Assembly: GCA_963682025.1 (NCBI GenBank)
Contig: OY821517.1
Location: forward strand, 108,948,794-109,012,793
Direction of reading: 5' to 3'
Source: Cordilura impudica
Lineage: Eukaryota > Arthropoda > Insecta > Diptera > Scathophagidae
DNA length: 64,000 bases
Below, in pieces: positions 1 to 13,262 of the stretch. The position numbers were made by a program, and so were the translations under genes. Positions within the stretch are counted from its first letter, which is position 1. Every line of letters starts with the position of its first letter. A model generated the notes under the pieces. That model was given only the letters and a program-made list of their open reading frames with translations. It had not been told where the DNA came from and made no database searches.

Positions 1-2014
1 CAATCGAATTTGTTGCCAACCGCAATTTGGTAGTCCCATGTATTATCTCAATACTCTTTTGTGATTACTGAATTATATGATCTATATAAACGTAGAATGG
101 TAAGGGCAATTGTATATAAATATAAATTCGATTGCTTGAATTGTGGTACAATGGATTTATTAATTTTATTTATTATTTATGTATGTTTTTGCTGCTATAA
201 AATATTTAAAACAAGACTTTTTTGTAATAACTTTTTTTAATAATATTATATTAATAATTTATTTTTATTTAAGGAATATAAGACAATAGCTTACAATAAA
301 ATTGTAATCATTAATATTTATCAATACTATTTTACAATTTTAGAATTTTGAGAAAACTATTTTTCTGTTCCACTAATTAAAAATTATAATATATCGGTAT
401 ATTTTTCAACAAATTTCATGAAATAATAAACTGGTATTAGTTAATTGTAAAAAAATTATTTTTAACGAAACTCAACTTGACACAACAAACACAAATTATG
501 ATCACATATATGTATGTAACTTTCTCTTGAGTCAATTTATTCTTCCATTATGGAAAAGAATTGAATGGATAAAACACACATGACACATTGACTGTGTTCC
601 AATAGATCGCAATACATTTATGGTCTTTGATCCAACACGAAATATTTCATATTGTTCGTGTGTAGAGACTTGCGGTTAGTCATTTCTAAATAAGGTCTGG
701 TAAGAAGACCACAGCTTCATGGATACGTGCGTCCTTAGAAATATTTTTTTTTTTTTTTTGTGGAAACTAACTCTCATATTTGCATTGCCAACTGATGAGT
801 TGTTGTTGAAATCAAATTCTGGACGTATTGATTTATTGTAATATGATAATAAATAACTTCTATAGGTATTCAACGGAGTTCTGACCATATCTCGCAGCCT
901 TCGACATGACTATTGTGAGTGCGCGATTGAATGTCAGATTGTTTTTCAAAACCATAATCAAAACGTCACACAAAAGGTCTTTGCCAGATGCACTTAACTA
1001 CACTTTCAGGTTTCATATTTAATTTACATAATTCTATGATCCATTTTTTTGTGTAAATTAGTTTGAAGTTTTTATAAAGGTTGTGATATTGAAAATTTAA
1101 ATCTATAATATTAATAGGCTAGGCGATTTCTTGTGGCTGATGTTTTGTTCTACCGTTTTATTCCGATTTTGACCAATCGTATATTATTTGAAAAGTATTT
1201 CTTTTTAGCCGTTTTGCAGATTTACAGATTTTTAAATTTTTTCCTTTATTTTGAGTAAATTGCATTTAAAGTTGCTACTAACCATTACATAAAATTATAC
1301 AATGGTATGTGTGTGTTTATTAAATTTGTTAATGTTCTTGTAATAAAAATGAGTTTGTTCTTTGTGTTGATTTGTAATTGATTAGCATACTTTCACATAC
1401 TTTCATACTTTCGAGGACTGGAATCTGCTAGTGTTGACAAAATATTCAAAAGTTTTTTTTCTTACATTTTGTTTAAAAAACTGTCAATTTAATTCGAAAA
1501 TTCGGTTAGACTAAAGATATTTTTATATTTATTCGGTATTTACAACAGAATTTGATTCATGCAAGTTTCTGTTGGTTAGAAATACCAAAACAGTTTAATG
1601 GTTTTGGTTTCTTTTGTTATAACCGAAAAATAATTCTTAATAAAAATTTCATTTATGGGAATTTAACCAATAATTTATTACAATATTTGTTAAAACATTT
1701 TGGGTTTAAACAATCTCGTTATAACAAAATAGGAAATTGCAGTCGCCAATATTTAGGATTGAAGTATGTTATTTTTGGATTTATAAGGTTGCCTCAATTA
1801 AATTAGTCGAATATTTTGTATAAAGAATTTGATTGGTAAATGGAATTTTTTATTGTTGCAGATACTTTTATTTCAGAAGAATTGTCTTTATACAGTAGCT
1901 ATTAAAGTAAATCTATCGTATTATCAAATATTGAAGAATTATAATAAAAATTGTTATTACCTTAATAAATTTTTCTAGCGGTAACTGAATTCTAACCAAT
2001 ATTTTCTCTGTGTG
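1..2014. mobile_element. TA-flanked inverted-repeat transposon, internally deleted copy, left tip outside the window
   Basis: Bases 1-160 match 25733-25900 and bases 1550-2014 match 29580-30050, so this is a shorter relative of the 4.3 kb element in the receptor intron. The right tip ends CTGTGTG and is followed by the target dinucleotide TA at 2015-2016. The left tip lies about 25 bases before the window. The roughly 2 kb length and the absence of the coding block seen in the long copy suggest an internal deletion derivative. Short ORFs at 676-888 (-) and 1552-1806 (+) show no known domain and are probably chance. Confidence 0.6.
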
Positions 2015-2029
2015 TAGGTCTAAAAACGA

Positions 2030-2340
2030 CACGATCAATACCATATCTATGGAATCTATTTTTGGTATTCCAAATTTAAATATATACTAGATTTGATTAC
2101 CACGAACGTAGTTTTGAGCGTTTTGATTAATTTAAGTGAAGACCAGATTATGAGCTTTTTGAGAAGATTTTGATTGTGAGATAATTAGAGCTGCACAGAT
2201 ACGGATAAACAAATGCTCCAATTTTCACTAATTTCAATACCCATCGTTCCATTGAAAAAAAGCTTATAAATAAAATTCCACCACTCGTTTTTGTATGACG
2301 TGTAGTGTATATAAAACAAATATATAAATTTTCAACAAAT
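2030..2340 (-). repeat. Badly decayed DINE-1-like fragment
   Basis: Scattered short matches in the right order to intact minus-oriented copies in this window: the block around aagtgaagaccag, the block caccaatttcaata, and the block agcttatata. Both ends and the GTCY tract are missing. An old copy is likely. Confidence 0.35.
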
Positions 2341-2438
2341 GTTTTATTTCAACTTTGCTGGAGTAGATATATTCAAGTTCTTTGTGCTTGTATAGCAAAG
2401 TATGTTCATTCAATATAATCGAACTTAATTTATACTCT

Positions 2439-3220
2439 AACAAGTAAGAAAATTATAGTCGGTCTATACCATACGTTTAGAGACCCTACACTTAGGCCCA
2501 ACTAATTGGATATAGAAAATAAGCATAAACCAAATTTGAGTGGCATTTTTATTAATTTTTTTTGGCTGCAGATATGAAAAAGTTCATATCGGATGCTATG
2601 TCTATATGGCGACTACGTCCAAAAATGGACCGATTCTGACCACGGTTAGTAAAGTCTCTTGTATTTTGCGAAAATATATACAAACAAAATTTGAGATGAA
2701 TCAGTGCAATATTTTTGTTTTTTGATAGATTTAAGTGAAGAACGGGAAGCAGCTCTATATGGGGCCTATGACTAAGAGTTGTCCCATAGGATTCGCTTTT
2801 GGACTATTCAGTAATGGATGTAATAAACACATACAAACCCAATTTGAGTAAGATCTATACGACGATTTGGATCTTATGGCAATTTATGTCGATTTTATAG
2901 GCGTCATTTGTATGGGGGATAGGTCTGAACATGGACCGATTCTCACCAATTTCAATAGTATTCATCCCATAGTCGGTGTAAGCTTATATACCAAATTTTA
3001 TCAAAATATATTCATATTTGCGACCTGCAGTTTGATTAAAAGCTTTACATGGACACACAGACGGACGGACGGACGGACGGACATTGTTAAATCGACTCAA
3101 AAAGTGATTCTGATTCGATCGGTATTATAAAAGATGGGTCTAGTTCAAATATTTTTGGTTGTTACAAACAGCAGCACAAATTCATTACACCCAAACCACA
3201 TAGTGGTATATGGTATAAAA
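2439..3220 (-). mobile_element. DINE-1/mini-me-like nonautonomous element, copy A
   Basis: Orientation is set so that the GTCY tract reads GTCC. In this family one end starts TATACCCTATACCA, followed by a (GTCY)n microsatellite about 150 bases in. The other end has the inverted TGGTATAGGGTAT, then a hairpin related to AGTCGGTCTAGACCGACT, then TTTTCTTACTTGTT. These are the hallmarks of helentron-associated DINE-1/mini-me elements of flies: subterminal inverted repeats, GTCY proto-microsatellite and 3' hairpin. The element has no gene. The ORFs it contains (for example at 2540 and 2867) recur in every copy as translations of the repeat. Confidence 0.75.
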
Positions 3221-4811
3221 ATGCTAAAATAGCAAATTCATATAAATTCATATATTAACAACGGACAGAACATCTTTAGCTACATTTATAAGAACAACAC
3301 AATAATCAATGTACAACACCAAAAGTATTGCCCCTTACAGTGGGTGTTATAGCGAACATCTAGCTTATTCTACTATCATCAATGTACGATGCAAACCTTG
3401 TTGATCGTTTTATTATTTCGGTAGCTAAAAATGTTCTTGTGGATAATAACGAATGTAATTCATGCTACAGTAGTTTGGGTATAATTGATTTTAAGATGAT
3501 CAGTATCATAGTAGGTGTCAACTGTTTTTTGTAGTTACAAAAACCAACACAAACTCATACGTAGACCACCCTTAACATATTAATGGTGGCTTCAATGCAA
3601 GAACACATCAATCCTAATGAAAGATTTTTTGTATGTAAAAGATAAGTTAAAAGCATATGAACGGGATATAAACAATACATTCATCGTAAAACAATGCAAA
3701 ATCCTCATTATACATTTATTAATAGCAGAAATTTGTTAACAGATTGGGAACTTTATGTTACTAACATGCTACGCTTTAATCAACTCAGTATTAACACAAC
3801 AACTATCAATTACTAATTTTCAACTATTGTTTTTTGCATTTTCAACAAAATATTTGGATTCATCGTAACTTGTTTTGATTTATTTGTTAAGCCAAAGACA
3901 ACCATATCATCATCACCATCACTGATGTTAACAATACACACAATAGAATATGTGGCAAACTAACAGACAGCTCTAACAGCAACAAACCGAAAAAAAAAAT
4001 ACATTAAATAGAATGTTGCATGGAGCATGTGTTGCTTTACAAAAAAATTAATCTGATTTTCTGTGCCATTGCCAGCCAAATGCCAAATTCAGAAGTGATA
4101 TCTATACTTTTTTCATATCAGAAATGAATGCAGAAAAATTTACTTTTGAATCGAATTTGTTTTTATAACATCATATCCAACCGAAACTCATTCGAAAATT
4201 TGTACAAGTACACCACCCACATTGTTGTGTGCGTGAGTGCCTGTGCATTACGTAAGTATTTGTTTTTTTTTTTTTTCATTTAGTATAAGCGTGTGCATTA
4301 ATTTGTTTTTCTTGTTGCTTTGATTGTCTATTTTGTCTATGTATTTTAGAATTTACTCAACCGTATTCACTAAAAAAAAAAACACATTGTACAATGTAGT
4401 TGGTGGTTATAAAGCAACGCGTTAAATCGCTTTAGTTTTGTGTTCCAAAAAGAATGCTTTGTTATACTTGTATAAGCCAAACTTGTTTTTATTAGTTTAA
4501 ACCACTTTAGTTTTAATTTTTTTTTTTTGTACTTTGTTACGATAAAATTTATTTTGACGAAAACAGCTTATGCAAATAGTACAAATCTCTTCAAAGGAAA
4601 TGTAGATTAATTAGAACACATAATATTTCTACTCTAACATTTGATACGAAGATCCGTAATTCAGGTGTAATATTTCTAACATGACGGTTGCGGATGGCAG
4701 CTTGCTTAGGCAAAAACTATATTGCCATGATCAAGTGATACAGAATGATTATATCGCATTGAGTGCAATGTCCAGAAGTACACAGAATTTTCGGAAAGAA
4801 AACTACTCCAT
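3221..4811. other. Unassigned AT-rich DNA
   Basis: No convincing coding frame, RNA gene or repeat boundary is visible. It contains poly-A and poly-T runs and an ORF of 68 codons (4681-4887) that runs into the DINE-1-like copy and is therefore not credible. Confidence 0.5.
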
Positions 4812-5627
4812 TATTATACCCTATACCACTATGTGGTTTGGGTATAATGACTTTGTGCTGCTGTTTGTAACACCCAAAAATATTTGACCTAGACCCATCT
4901 TTAATTATACCGATCGAATCAGAATCACTTTCTGAGTTGATTTAACAATGTCCGTCCGTCCGTCCGTCCGTCCGTCCGTCCGTCCGTCCGTCCGTCCGTC
5001 CGTCTGTGTGTCCATGTAAAGCTTGTAATCAAACTGCAGGTCGCAAATATGAATATATTTTGATGAAATTTGGTACATAAGCTTTTATCGGCCATGGGAT
5101 GAACGCTATTGAAATTGGTGAGAATCGGTCCATGTTCAGACCTAGCCCCCATACAAATTACCCATATGAAATCGACATAAATTGCCATAAGATCCAAATT
5201 GTCGTATAGATCTTACGCAAATTGGGTTTGTATGCGTTCATTACATCCACTAATGAGTAGTCCAAAAATGATCCCTTTGACCCCATATAGAGCTGCTTCC
5301 CGATCTTCAGTTAAATCAATTAAAAAACAAAAATATTGCACTGATTCTTCTCAAATTTTGTTTGTACATATTTTTGCAAAATACAAGAGACTTTACCAAA
5401 CATGATCGGGATCGGTCCATTTTTGGACCTAGCCCCTTTATAGATATAGCATCCGATATGAACCTTTTTATATCTGCAGCCAAAAAAATTAATAAAAATC
5501 CCACTCAAATTTGGTTTTTGCTTATTTTCTATGTCCAGTTAGTTGGGCCTAAGAGATAGGGTTTCTAAACGCATGGTATAGGGTATCGTATAGTCGGTCT
5601 AGACCGACTATAATTTTCTTACTTGTT
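4812..5627 (+). mobile_element. DINE-1-like element, copy B, near complete
   Basis: Both subterminal repeats are present (TATACCCTATACCA at 4815 and TGGTATAGGGTAT at 5574). There is a GTCC tract of about 13 units at 4950-5003. The 18-bp perfect palindrome AGTCGGTCTAGACCGACT lies at 5592-5609, and the terminal TTACTTGTT follows. It is very similar to copies D and E, so these three may come from a recent burst. ORFs on both strands are shared artefacts of the family. Confidence 0.85.
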
Positions 5628-5952
5628 TTTTAACTTATAATTGATGGTTTCTGTAATATATTTATATATATACATATATACATATACATATATTTAGTAT
5701 ATCAGTATATCCTTCATATATATTTTTAAATTAAATTAAAAAGTTTTGGATTTTGTTTTATGTTTCCTATGATGATTAAAAACTTTTATAATTTTAAATT
5801 TCATTTGTATAAAAACCACATGTACGAAAGCGAATGTAGAGTTTACAAAAAAGTCTTTTTTAGAAAGCATTTCAAAATATATATATTTTTTTAAAAAAAC
5901 TTTTTTAATAACCAAAAATTTAATCGAGTCAGTTACGCTTTCAGAATTCAGT

Positions 5953-6160
5953 TATATTTTATATTTTATATTTTATATTTTATATTTTATATTTTATATT
6001 TTATATTTTATATTTTATATTTTATATTTTATATTTTATATTTTATATTTTATATTTTATATTTTATATTTTATATTTTATATTTTATATTTTATATTTT
6101 ATATTTTATATTTTATATTTTATATTTTATATTTTATATTTTATATTTTATATTTTATAT
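5953..6160. repeat. Satellite-like (ATATTTT)n tract
   Basis: A 7-bp unit, ATATTTT, is repeated about 30 times with almost no variation over about 208 bp. No gene is associated with it. Confidence 0.95.
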
Positions 6161-6179
6161 TTTTTTTATATTTAGGATT

Positions 6180-8740
6180 TTTTAGATTTAAGTAATATAC
6201 CTGCCAAACTATAAATTTGTTCTTGATAATATCGTTGTGTAGGTTTTAAAAGTTTGGGTTTGACCAGTTTATTTTGCGATTTTTTCAGTGATCATCAAAA
6301 ATAAAAAGTATTTTGGGTGGAACTCAAAACCTGTCTTGAAGCTACTCTTATAATGCAAGGAGGTATACAAATGTTTTTTTTTACGAAAGACTAGAAAAAC
6401 CGATGTAAGAATTTTACAGTGGATAGATATGTCCACTGTGTATTGTTTTCTTGCAAAAAGTGAAAATTTAAAAATTTTGAGTTGACTCACTTTACAGGTG
6501 CGATATATGTAAATTACACGGCCCTTTATCATATTAAAATTGTCTAACAAAATAAATATTTTGCAATAAAGAGGCGAATATATAATGACACCTGGATTCT
6601 ATTTAATTTTAATTTCTACCTTCACAACGTAATCTAACGATTTCCTTTATACAACCTTACTTTAACCCATGAAAAAAAATTATGATTTCAAGATAAATAA
6701 ACACGGAGTGTAATAACAAATGACAAATATAAGTAGAATTGAAGACGAAATATAAGAAAAAATATAGACAAAACTGTTCAACATGGCGACAATAACAAAT
6801 TGATTTCATTTGTTTTATTGTCATATATAAGTATGTCTATATATAGATAATTTTTTTTTTTGTACTCGCAGTGGAAGCGTTCAATTTTTCTTATATTTTT
6901 AGAAATGGTTGTCAATGAAATGGAAAAAAATTATGATTATTTTAATAAAAAAATTCTATTTCCGTTTAAGTGTATGTATAAGAAGCTATTTTCGTGAATA
7001 AATTTTTTATTTCTAAGAGATAGTTTAAAATTATTTCATAGATTTAAAATTTAATATTTTGAATTTTGCGGAATTCAAAAAATTTTTACAGCGATTTTGT
7101 CATGAAAATTTATATATTTTGTACCGGCAAACGAGTTTTCTGTGCGTAATAATCGCAAATTTTACTAATTTGGTTTTTTTTTTTTTTTAGAATTAAGGAA
7201 TAAATTTTCTAAAAATAATGTATTCTTTTACTATTTTATGAAAATTCAAAAAAATTTTAAAAGTTTTATATATTAGTTTCTTCTGACCCATTAAAAGGAA
7301 AATCGCATGTCAGTTCCATTAACACAAACACAAAGCTGGACATTTTATGTGGCATTTCTTCGCTGATCATAGTATGCCTGACTCTGCTCCTTGTACGAAA
7401 TTATATTTTTCATAAGATAAAAATAATAAAAAAAAAAAAATAAATGTTATGAAATAAGTAAGTTAAAGGAAAGGAGTTTTTAAATAAAATAAAGCATTCT
7501 TATTACTATAGATATAAGGCAATTCGAAAAAGCAACATGTATTTGTTTGGTTTTTATATGCTATATAGAAAACTAAAAAGGCTAATTCTTTCATAAAATT
7601 TATAAAGAAACACAATCTAGAATAATGTTATTTAATGACAGTTTCTCAAAGCGCAGTACCAACAAAATTATAATATCCAACCAAGTCAGAAATGAAGGTG
7701 TTCCCAAACTTTTTGCCAAATTGCAAAATAAATGGAAAAAAATACTATGCTATATAAGTCTCCAAGAATAAGTTCTATGAAATTTATTAAAACGGAACAA
7801 ATCCTTGAAACTTAATATCAATAATATAGCGATTTTAAAAATCATATGAAAAGTTTTTAGTCTTAGCAATTGAAGGGCATTTATTTACCATAAAATTTTA
7901 ATAGGTTCCGGCTTGAAAATAAAACATGCTCTTGTAAATTATGGTTTCAATATAACTAAAGGAATTCGCGATAAGATTCCTTAACGCCTTTTTTAACAGA
8001 GCTCTAACCCGATGCTATTAAACTAAAAAAAGTACAAGTACAGCACGGGGCTGGAACATAGTCACACTGAGACATGTTGCTTAGTTAATATTTATTTTTT
8101 TAATTAGTTGTTACCTCGAAATAATTTTTCTTACCTCATTTTTTAGAAATTATTGACAATATAAAATGGGGAAGCGTTTTCATATTTATAAGTATTTGAA
8201 AGCGCTATATCACTTTTAGAATAAAAGTATATCTTCTCTGCGATAACTCTAATAATAGTATATCTTCCGTTCTGTACAGACACTGTGAAGCATTCAATTC
8301 AATTATTAAATTACCTGTAAAGAAAAAAAATAATTTTTTTTAGATGTTGAAATAATCGAAATTAATTACATATTAAATCATTTATTTATTAACAGTTGAT
8401 TAAACTTCTATAATTCGTAGTAGATATAATTAAAAATGTACTACGTTGAAATAAATATTTCTCTTAATTGTGATTTATAGTATAATTTACCAACAAAAAT
8501 ATTAATCTTATGCAATAAGGCCAACTTAAATATGCAAGTATATTTCTTTTTGTAATTTTAGATAATAACTCTAGTAAAAAAGGGGAATTTTTTCTTGATA
8601 TAAAATTCGTTAAGTTCTGAACATTATGCTCAAGCTGTTTTGGAAACTTTTTGGTATTTTGAAATATGTATTTCCGCCCCAAGTTTCATTTTCGTATTAT
8701 TATTTCGTATTATATTTCGATACTCTATATTACGCATTTA
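6180..8740. other. Unassigned AT-rich DNA
   Basis: ORFs here (such as 6269-6550 and 8464-8682, both minus) show no known domain, and their composition matches the surrounding AT-rich sequence. I see no repeat boundaries or RNA genes. Confidence 0.5.
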
Positions 8741-8744
8741 GAGA

Positions 8745-9290
8745 GTTAATGTTATCTAGCTCCAACTAAATGGATATAGAAAATAAGCATAAACCTTAAT
8801 TGAGTGGCGTTGTTATTATTAAATTTTTTGCCTGGAGATATGAAAATGTTCATATCGGATGCCATATGACTAGGTCAAAAAATAGTGCGATCCTGTATAA
8901 ATAAGAGAAAAATCTGTGCAATGATTTTATTTTTTGATAGATTTAAGTGAAGATCAGGAAGCAGTATTTTATACGAACTATGACGAGAAAACTTCCACGG
9001 GGATTCTATCTGGACTACTGATTAATAGGCTTAACCAAAAAAACCATAAGGCAATTCAGGTCGATCTCATTCAAGTCGGGTCATTTGTATGGTTACTAAA
9101 TTTGAACGGGGTGCACGTTGCAAATTTCAAGAGGATAATTCTAAAGTGTAAGACATGACATTCAGAGATCTTTCTAATCCAATAGTGTACAGTAAAAGTT
9201 TTACATCGTGCAAACGGACCTCAACAAAATATTTACCATTAGAAAAAGTGACAAAGTATTATTGTTTTTAATTATTAGGGACAAAAAGCA
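8745..9290 (-). repeat. Decayed DINE-1-like fragment
   Basis: Recognisable family blocks in minus order: the block around tggatatagaaaataagcat, the block gatatgaaaatgttcatatc, and the block agatttaagtgaagatcagg. There are many substitutions and the hairpin end is lost. Confidence 0.5.
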
Positions 9291-9648
9291 GTTGTGAGAG
9301 ACATGACAACAAACAGACATCATTTTGGAGGTGTTTGTAAAAACCTTGAAGTTATTTGTATGACAAATAAGAAACAGTTGTTCATAGTTAACATAAGAGC
9401 TAGTTCATTAATAAAGCATATAAAAACATGAATTCCAAAATAAAATATAGTAAAAAGAGGTATTTTGCAATGTGACAGACATGACACTGCTTTTATTTTC
9501 AAAATTACTCGTCCACACTTTTCGTTCCTTAGTGGAAAAATAGGGGCTATAAAAATACTCAAAAATACATATAACACACTATTGTCATATTTTCATGCCA
9601 TTTGAATCCATTTCTATGAACTGGTATCAATAACAGTAATTTAAATTA

Positions 9649-10446
9649 AACAAGTAAGCAAATTATAGTCGGTCTATCCCGACTATACGATACCCTATAC
9701 CATGGTTAAGAGACACTATCTCTTCGGTCCAACTAATTGTATATAGCAAATAAGCATAAACCAAATTTGAGTGGCATTTTTATTAATTTTTTTCGCTGCA
9801 GATATGAAAAAGTTCATATCGGATACGATATTTATATGGCGACTAGGTCGAAAAATGGACCGATCCTGACCATATTTGGTAAAGTCACTTATACTTTGAA
9901 AAAATATGTACAACCCAAATTTGAGAAAAATCTATGCAATATTTTTGTTTTTTGATAGATTTAAGGGAAGATCGGGAAGCAGCTCTATATTGGGCCTATG
10001 ACTAACAATTTTCCTATATGCAGTATTTTTGAACTACGGATTAATGGATGTAATAAACGCATGCAAACCCAATTTGACTGAGATCTATATGATAATTTGG
10101 AACTTATGGTAATTAATGGCGATTTCATAGGGGTCATTTGTATGGGGGCTAGGTCTGAACATGGATAGATTCCCACCAATTTCAATAGCGTTCATCCCAT
10201 GGCTGATGAAAGCTTATATACCAAATTTCATCAAAATATATTCATATTTGCGACCTGTAGTTTGATTAAAAGCTTCACATGGACACACAGACGGACGGAC
10301 GGACGGACATTGCTATTTCGACTCAAAAAGTGATTCTGAGTCGATCGGTATAATTAAAGACGGGTCTAAGACGAATATTTTTGGTTGTTACAAACAGCAG
10401 CACAAAGTCATTATACCCAAACCACATAGTGGTATAGGGTATAAAT
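9649..10446 (-). mobile_element. DINE-1-like element, copy C, full length but diverged
   Basis: It begins AACAAGTAAG (reverse of the terminal CTTACTTGTT) and a palindromic GTCGG block follows. It ends with the inverted subterminal repeat GGTATAGGGTATAAA. The microsatellite (GGAC on the + strand, 10290-10310) has only about four units. Confidence 0.8.
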
Positions 10447-10449
10447 ATT

Positions 10450-10700
10450 AAAATTGGACCTTAGGTTGACCTCTGCACGGAATTACCTAACAGCGTTCAT
10501 CCTATGTCTGATAAAAGTGTATTTATACCAAATTATATCAAAATGTATTCCTATTTGCCTCTGTTAGTTTGATTACAATATTTACATGGACATACAGACG
10601 GACGGACAGATGGACGGGCGGACGGACGGAGATGTCTAAATCGACTAAGAAAGTGATTCCGAGTCGATAAGTATGATATATGGAAATCCAACACAATAGG
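10450..10700 (-). repeat. Decayed DINE-1-like fragment
   Basis: Contains the family block cagcgttcatcctatg and an interrupted GGAC tract at 10595-10632, directly behind copy C. It may be the remains of an older copy into which C inserted. Confidence 0.5.
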
Positions 10701-11199
10701 GTTTATCAACTATATAGTTACGAAAGTCTCTGAAATGATGAAAAAGGATATATTTCCTTTAAAAAGAAACTATTATTTATAAAACTGTGACCGTAACGGG
10801 TTACAAGTGCCCTACTTGCCAGAAATTTTCAACATTAAAGTTTTGTTCCAACTGTCACATTATGCCAACCCAAGCTAGTCAAAATTAAAAAAAAAACAGA
10901 TTTTTATGCAAAGAAAAACCACCCCCAATATACGTATTTAAGAATTTTTGAAGTCGAAAAACCACACGGTGGTAAACCAAAGCTGCGTACTATATATGAA
11001 AATATAACTTTAGATTTGTCTATAAAAAAAACATTTTTAAAATAATTTTGGAGACTGCGCTGTGCGATGGGGTTGGGGGCTATAAACTATGAAATATAAT
11101 ATAATACAAAATAAAATAGTGATGGCTATAAATGCTTTAGTTAATAACTTTATTTCACTTAAAGTCGTATAATAACATAATTGCTACAAAACAATTCTA

Positions 11200-11895
11200 G
11201 GAGTACTTATACCCTGTGGTCATGATATAATGACTTTGTGGTGATGTTTGGTACTATCAAAATAAATTAGCCTAGAAATCTTGCTCTACCAATTGACCTT
11301 GTTCGTAAACCAAAGGTCGCAATTGTACTCGTACTTATATATGATTGTGTTTGAAGCAAATTTGGTGTATACGTTTTTATCGGCGATATGACAATCGCTA
11401 TTGAATTGGTTAGAATTGATTCCGTAATGAAGTAATTCTTACAAATTTTCCCTATGTGATCGATTTGAACTTCCCAACGATAGAGATTATTACAAATAAT
11501 CTGATAGCCATAAATCATCATTCTTAAAAAGGCGTACAACCAATGTATAAATTGTAGAAATTGTTCCCATAAATTATCATCCCAATATTCACTTAAGTCT
11601 TTCTAAAGGGCTACAATTCTGACGTATTTTACACAAGTTTGGTCTAAGTATTTTTGGATTACATAACTATCCTGACTTAGTATGGTCTTGGTAGAGGTAT
11701 TTTGGGACCTAGTCCCATATAAGATTTCACCTGATATTGATTGATTTTCAAACAATATACGGAACAATAGTGGAAATTTGTTTATAACTATTTTGTTTGT
11801 CCACGTTTGCCCTCATCAAATAAGAGCCTGCTAAAGCTCACGTTATAGAGTATCTTTTAATCCGATTATACCAACTAGAACATTCGTACTTGTTT
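11200..11895 (+). repeat. Old DINE-1-like copy
   Basis: Starts with TATACCCTGTGGTCATGATATAATGACTTTG-type sequence near 11208 (family: ACCACTATGTGGTTTGGGTATAATGAC) and ends with gtacttgttt near 11888. The middle is heavily diverged and the GTCY tract is gone. Confidence 0.5.
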
Positions 11896-12059
11896 TCTTT
11901 ATAAATTGGAGAATTATTATTGTTTTGATTTTCAAAACTTATTTTAGGTTAAAAAGAAAAGTTTTGTTAATAGGGCATTAATTTTTTTTAGTCAAAGGAT
12001 AATAGTATACGAGGGTCGGGTATTTAATTTATTTAAATGCATGTTTGTGTGATCAGCAT

Positions 12060-12430
12060 AAGGTAATATAATGTTTGTGATTTGATAAATTCAAGTGAAA
12101 ATCGATAATGAGCTTTATATGAGGACTATGACTTCAAATGGTCCTATATGGTTTATTATTGGCCTACCGATTAGTGGGCACAACATACACATATACACAA
12201 ATTTTTTTTCCCTAAGGACAATTTTAGTCTTTCTGATAGGCATTATTTGTATTGTGCCTAGATCTGCACATGCACCGATTTTCACCAATTTCAATAGAGT
12301 TAGTCCAATGGCCGATAAAACCGTATATACAAAATTTTGTCAAAATTCATGGATACACAATAGATGGACACACATAGAGGCATACGGGCATCGCTGAAAT
12401 TATATATGAGCCAATCAGTATAATAAAAGA
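12060..12430 (-). repeat. Old DINE-1-like fragment
   Basis: Retains the block caccaatttcaatagagtta and a terminal portion with the family's ACACAC next to a decayed microsatellite (12355-12390). The 100-codon ORF at 12095-12397 is a translation of the repeat. Confidence 0.45.
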
Positions 12431-12744
12431 TGATTCATGTTATAATAAGCATTCATGGTATAAACTAGCATAACCCAACATTCGAAATTCGAGTGCAAAT
12501 TCTAGGAAATTTAATTTTTTCTTTAACTTTTTTTCTTTCAATGTTTTTTTAATCTACATATAAAAAAATTTATGATAATAATACAAATCAACACAGGGCG
12601 TGTGATATACAATTATAATGAAATTCGAAGAATTGTGAATGAATTGGTTAAAATTGATTAGCGTACACTTATGTATATTGTAATATTTTATTTCATATAA
12701 TAATTTTAACATACATACTAGAGGACCCCTGGTGCTCCGCAGCA

Positions 12745-13080
12745 TTATATTATATTATATTATATTATATTAATTTTTATAATATAATACCAAAATTTGC
12801 CAAGAGAAGTTAATGTACAGTAATGCCAATATATGCCAAGAGAAGTTAACGTACAGTAAAAGTAAAGTTGATTTTCCACGCATAACTTTCCTCAATTTTT
12901 ATAATATAATACCAAAATATGCCAAGAGAAGTTAACGTACAGTAATACCAAAATTTGGCAAGAGAAGTTAACGTACAGTAATACCAAAATTTGCCAAGAG
13001 AAGTCAACGTACAGTAATACCAAATTTTGTCAAGAGAAGTCAACGTACAGTAAAAGCAAAGTTGATTCTCCACGCATAAC
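12745..13080. repeat. 36-bp tandem repeat array
   Basis: A short (ATATT)n run at 12745-12772 is followed by about six copies of a unit of about 36 bp (core CCAAGAGAAGTTAACGTACA). The array is interrupted by a spacer, and a related spacer recurs at the right edge. The 75-codon minus ORF at 12846-13073 is a translation of the array, giving a repeated 12-residue block. Confidence 0.9.
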
Positions 13081-13083
13081 TGT

Positions 13084-13205
13084 CCTCAAACCCAACGAAT
13101 TTAAGCAGTTAATTGCTCAAAAGAAGGAGCTTGATCTACTGTGTGTTCTTAGACCTATGTGAACAGCCTATGTTAATTAGAACTCTAGTTATAGAGGTTT
13201 GAGAG
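13084..13205 (+). repeat. Dispersed repeat, inverted copy at 23505-23630
   Basis: About 115 bases from tttaagcagttaattgctca to ctagttatagaggtttgaga are repeated on the opposite strand at 23505-23630 with scattered differences. Class unknown. It may be the flank of the element that carries the 36-bp array. Confidence 0.7.
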
Positions 13206-13262
13206 AAGAAAAATATTTAAAAAAATCTTGAATGCGAAGTTTATTCATAAATTCTTTTAATA

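Noticed and set aside
676..888. 70-codon minus ORF and other short ORFs in 6-9 kb and 50-52 kb
   Set aside because: No domain, no splice context, and length expected by chance in this composition.
4950..5003. GTCC tract as a CRISPR-like array
   Set aside because: It is an uninterrupted 4-bp microsatellite with no spacers, in a eukaryotic repeat.
4925..5197. ORF of 90 codons with RTDGRTDGRTDG repeats, and similar ORFs at 2867, 15449, 31389, 43233 and 59142
   Set aside because: They are translations of the GTCY microsatellite and flanks of the DINE-1-like repeat. They recur with every copy and carry copy-specific truncations.
12846..13073. 75-codon ORF with a repeated WYYCTLTSL block
   Set aside because: It follows the 36-bp tandem repeat (12 codons per unit) and ends with the array.
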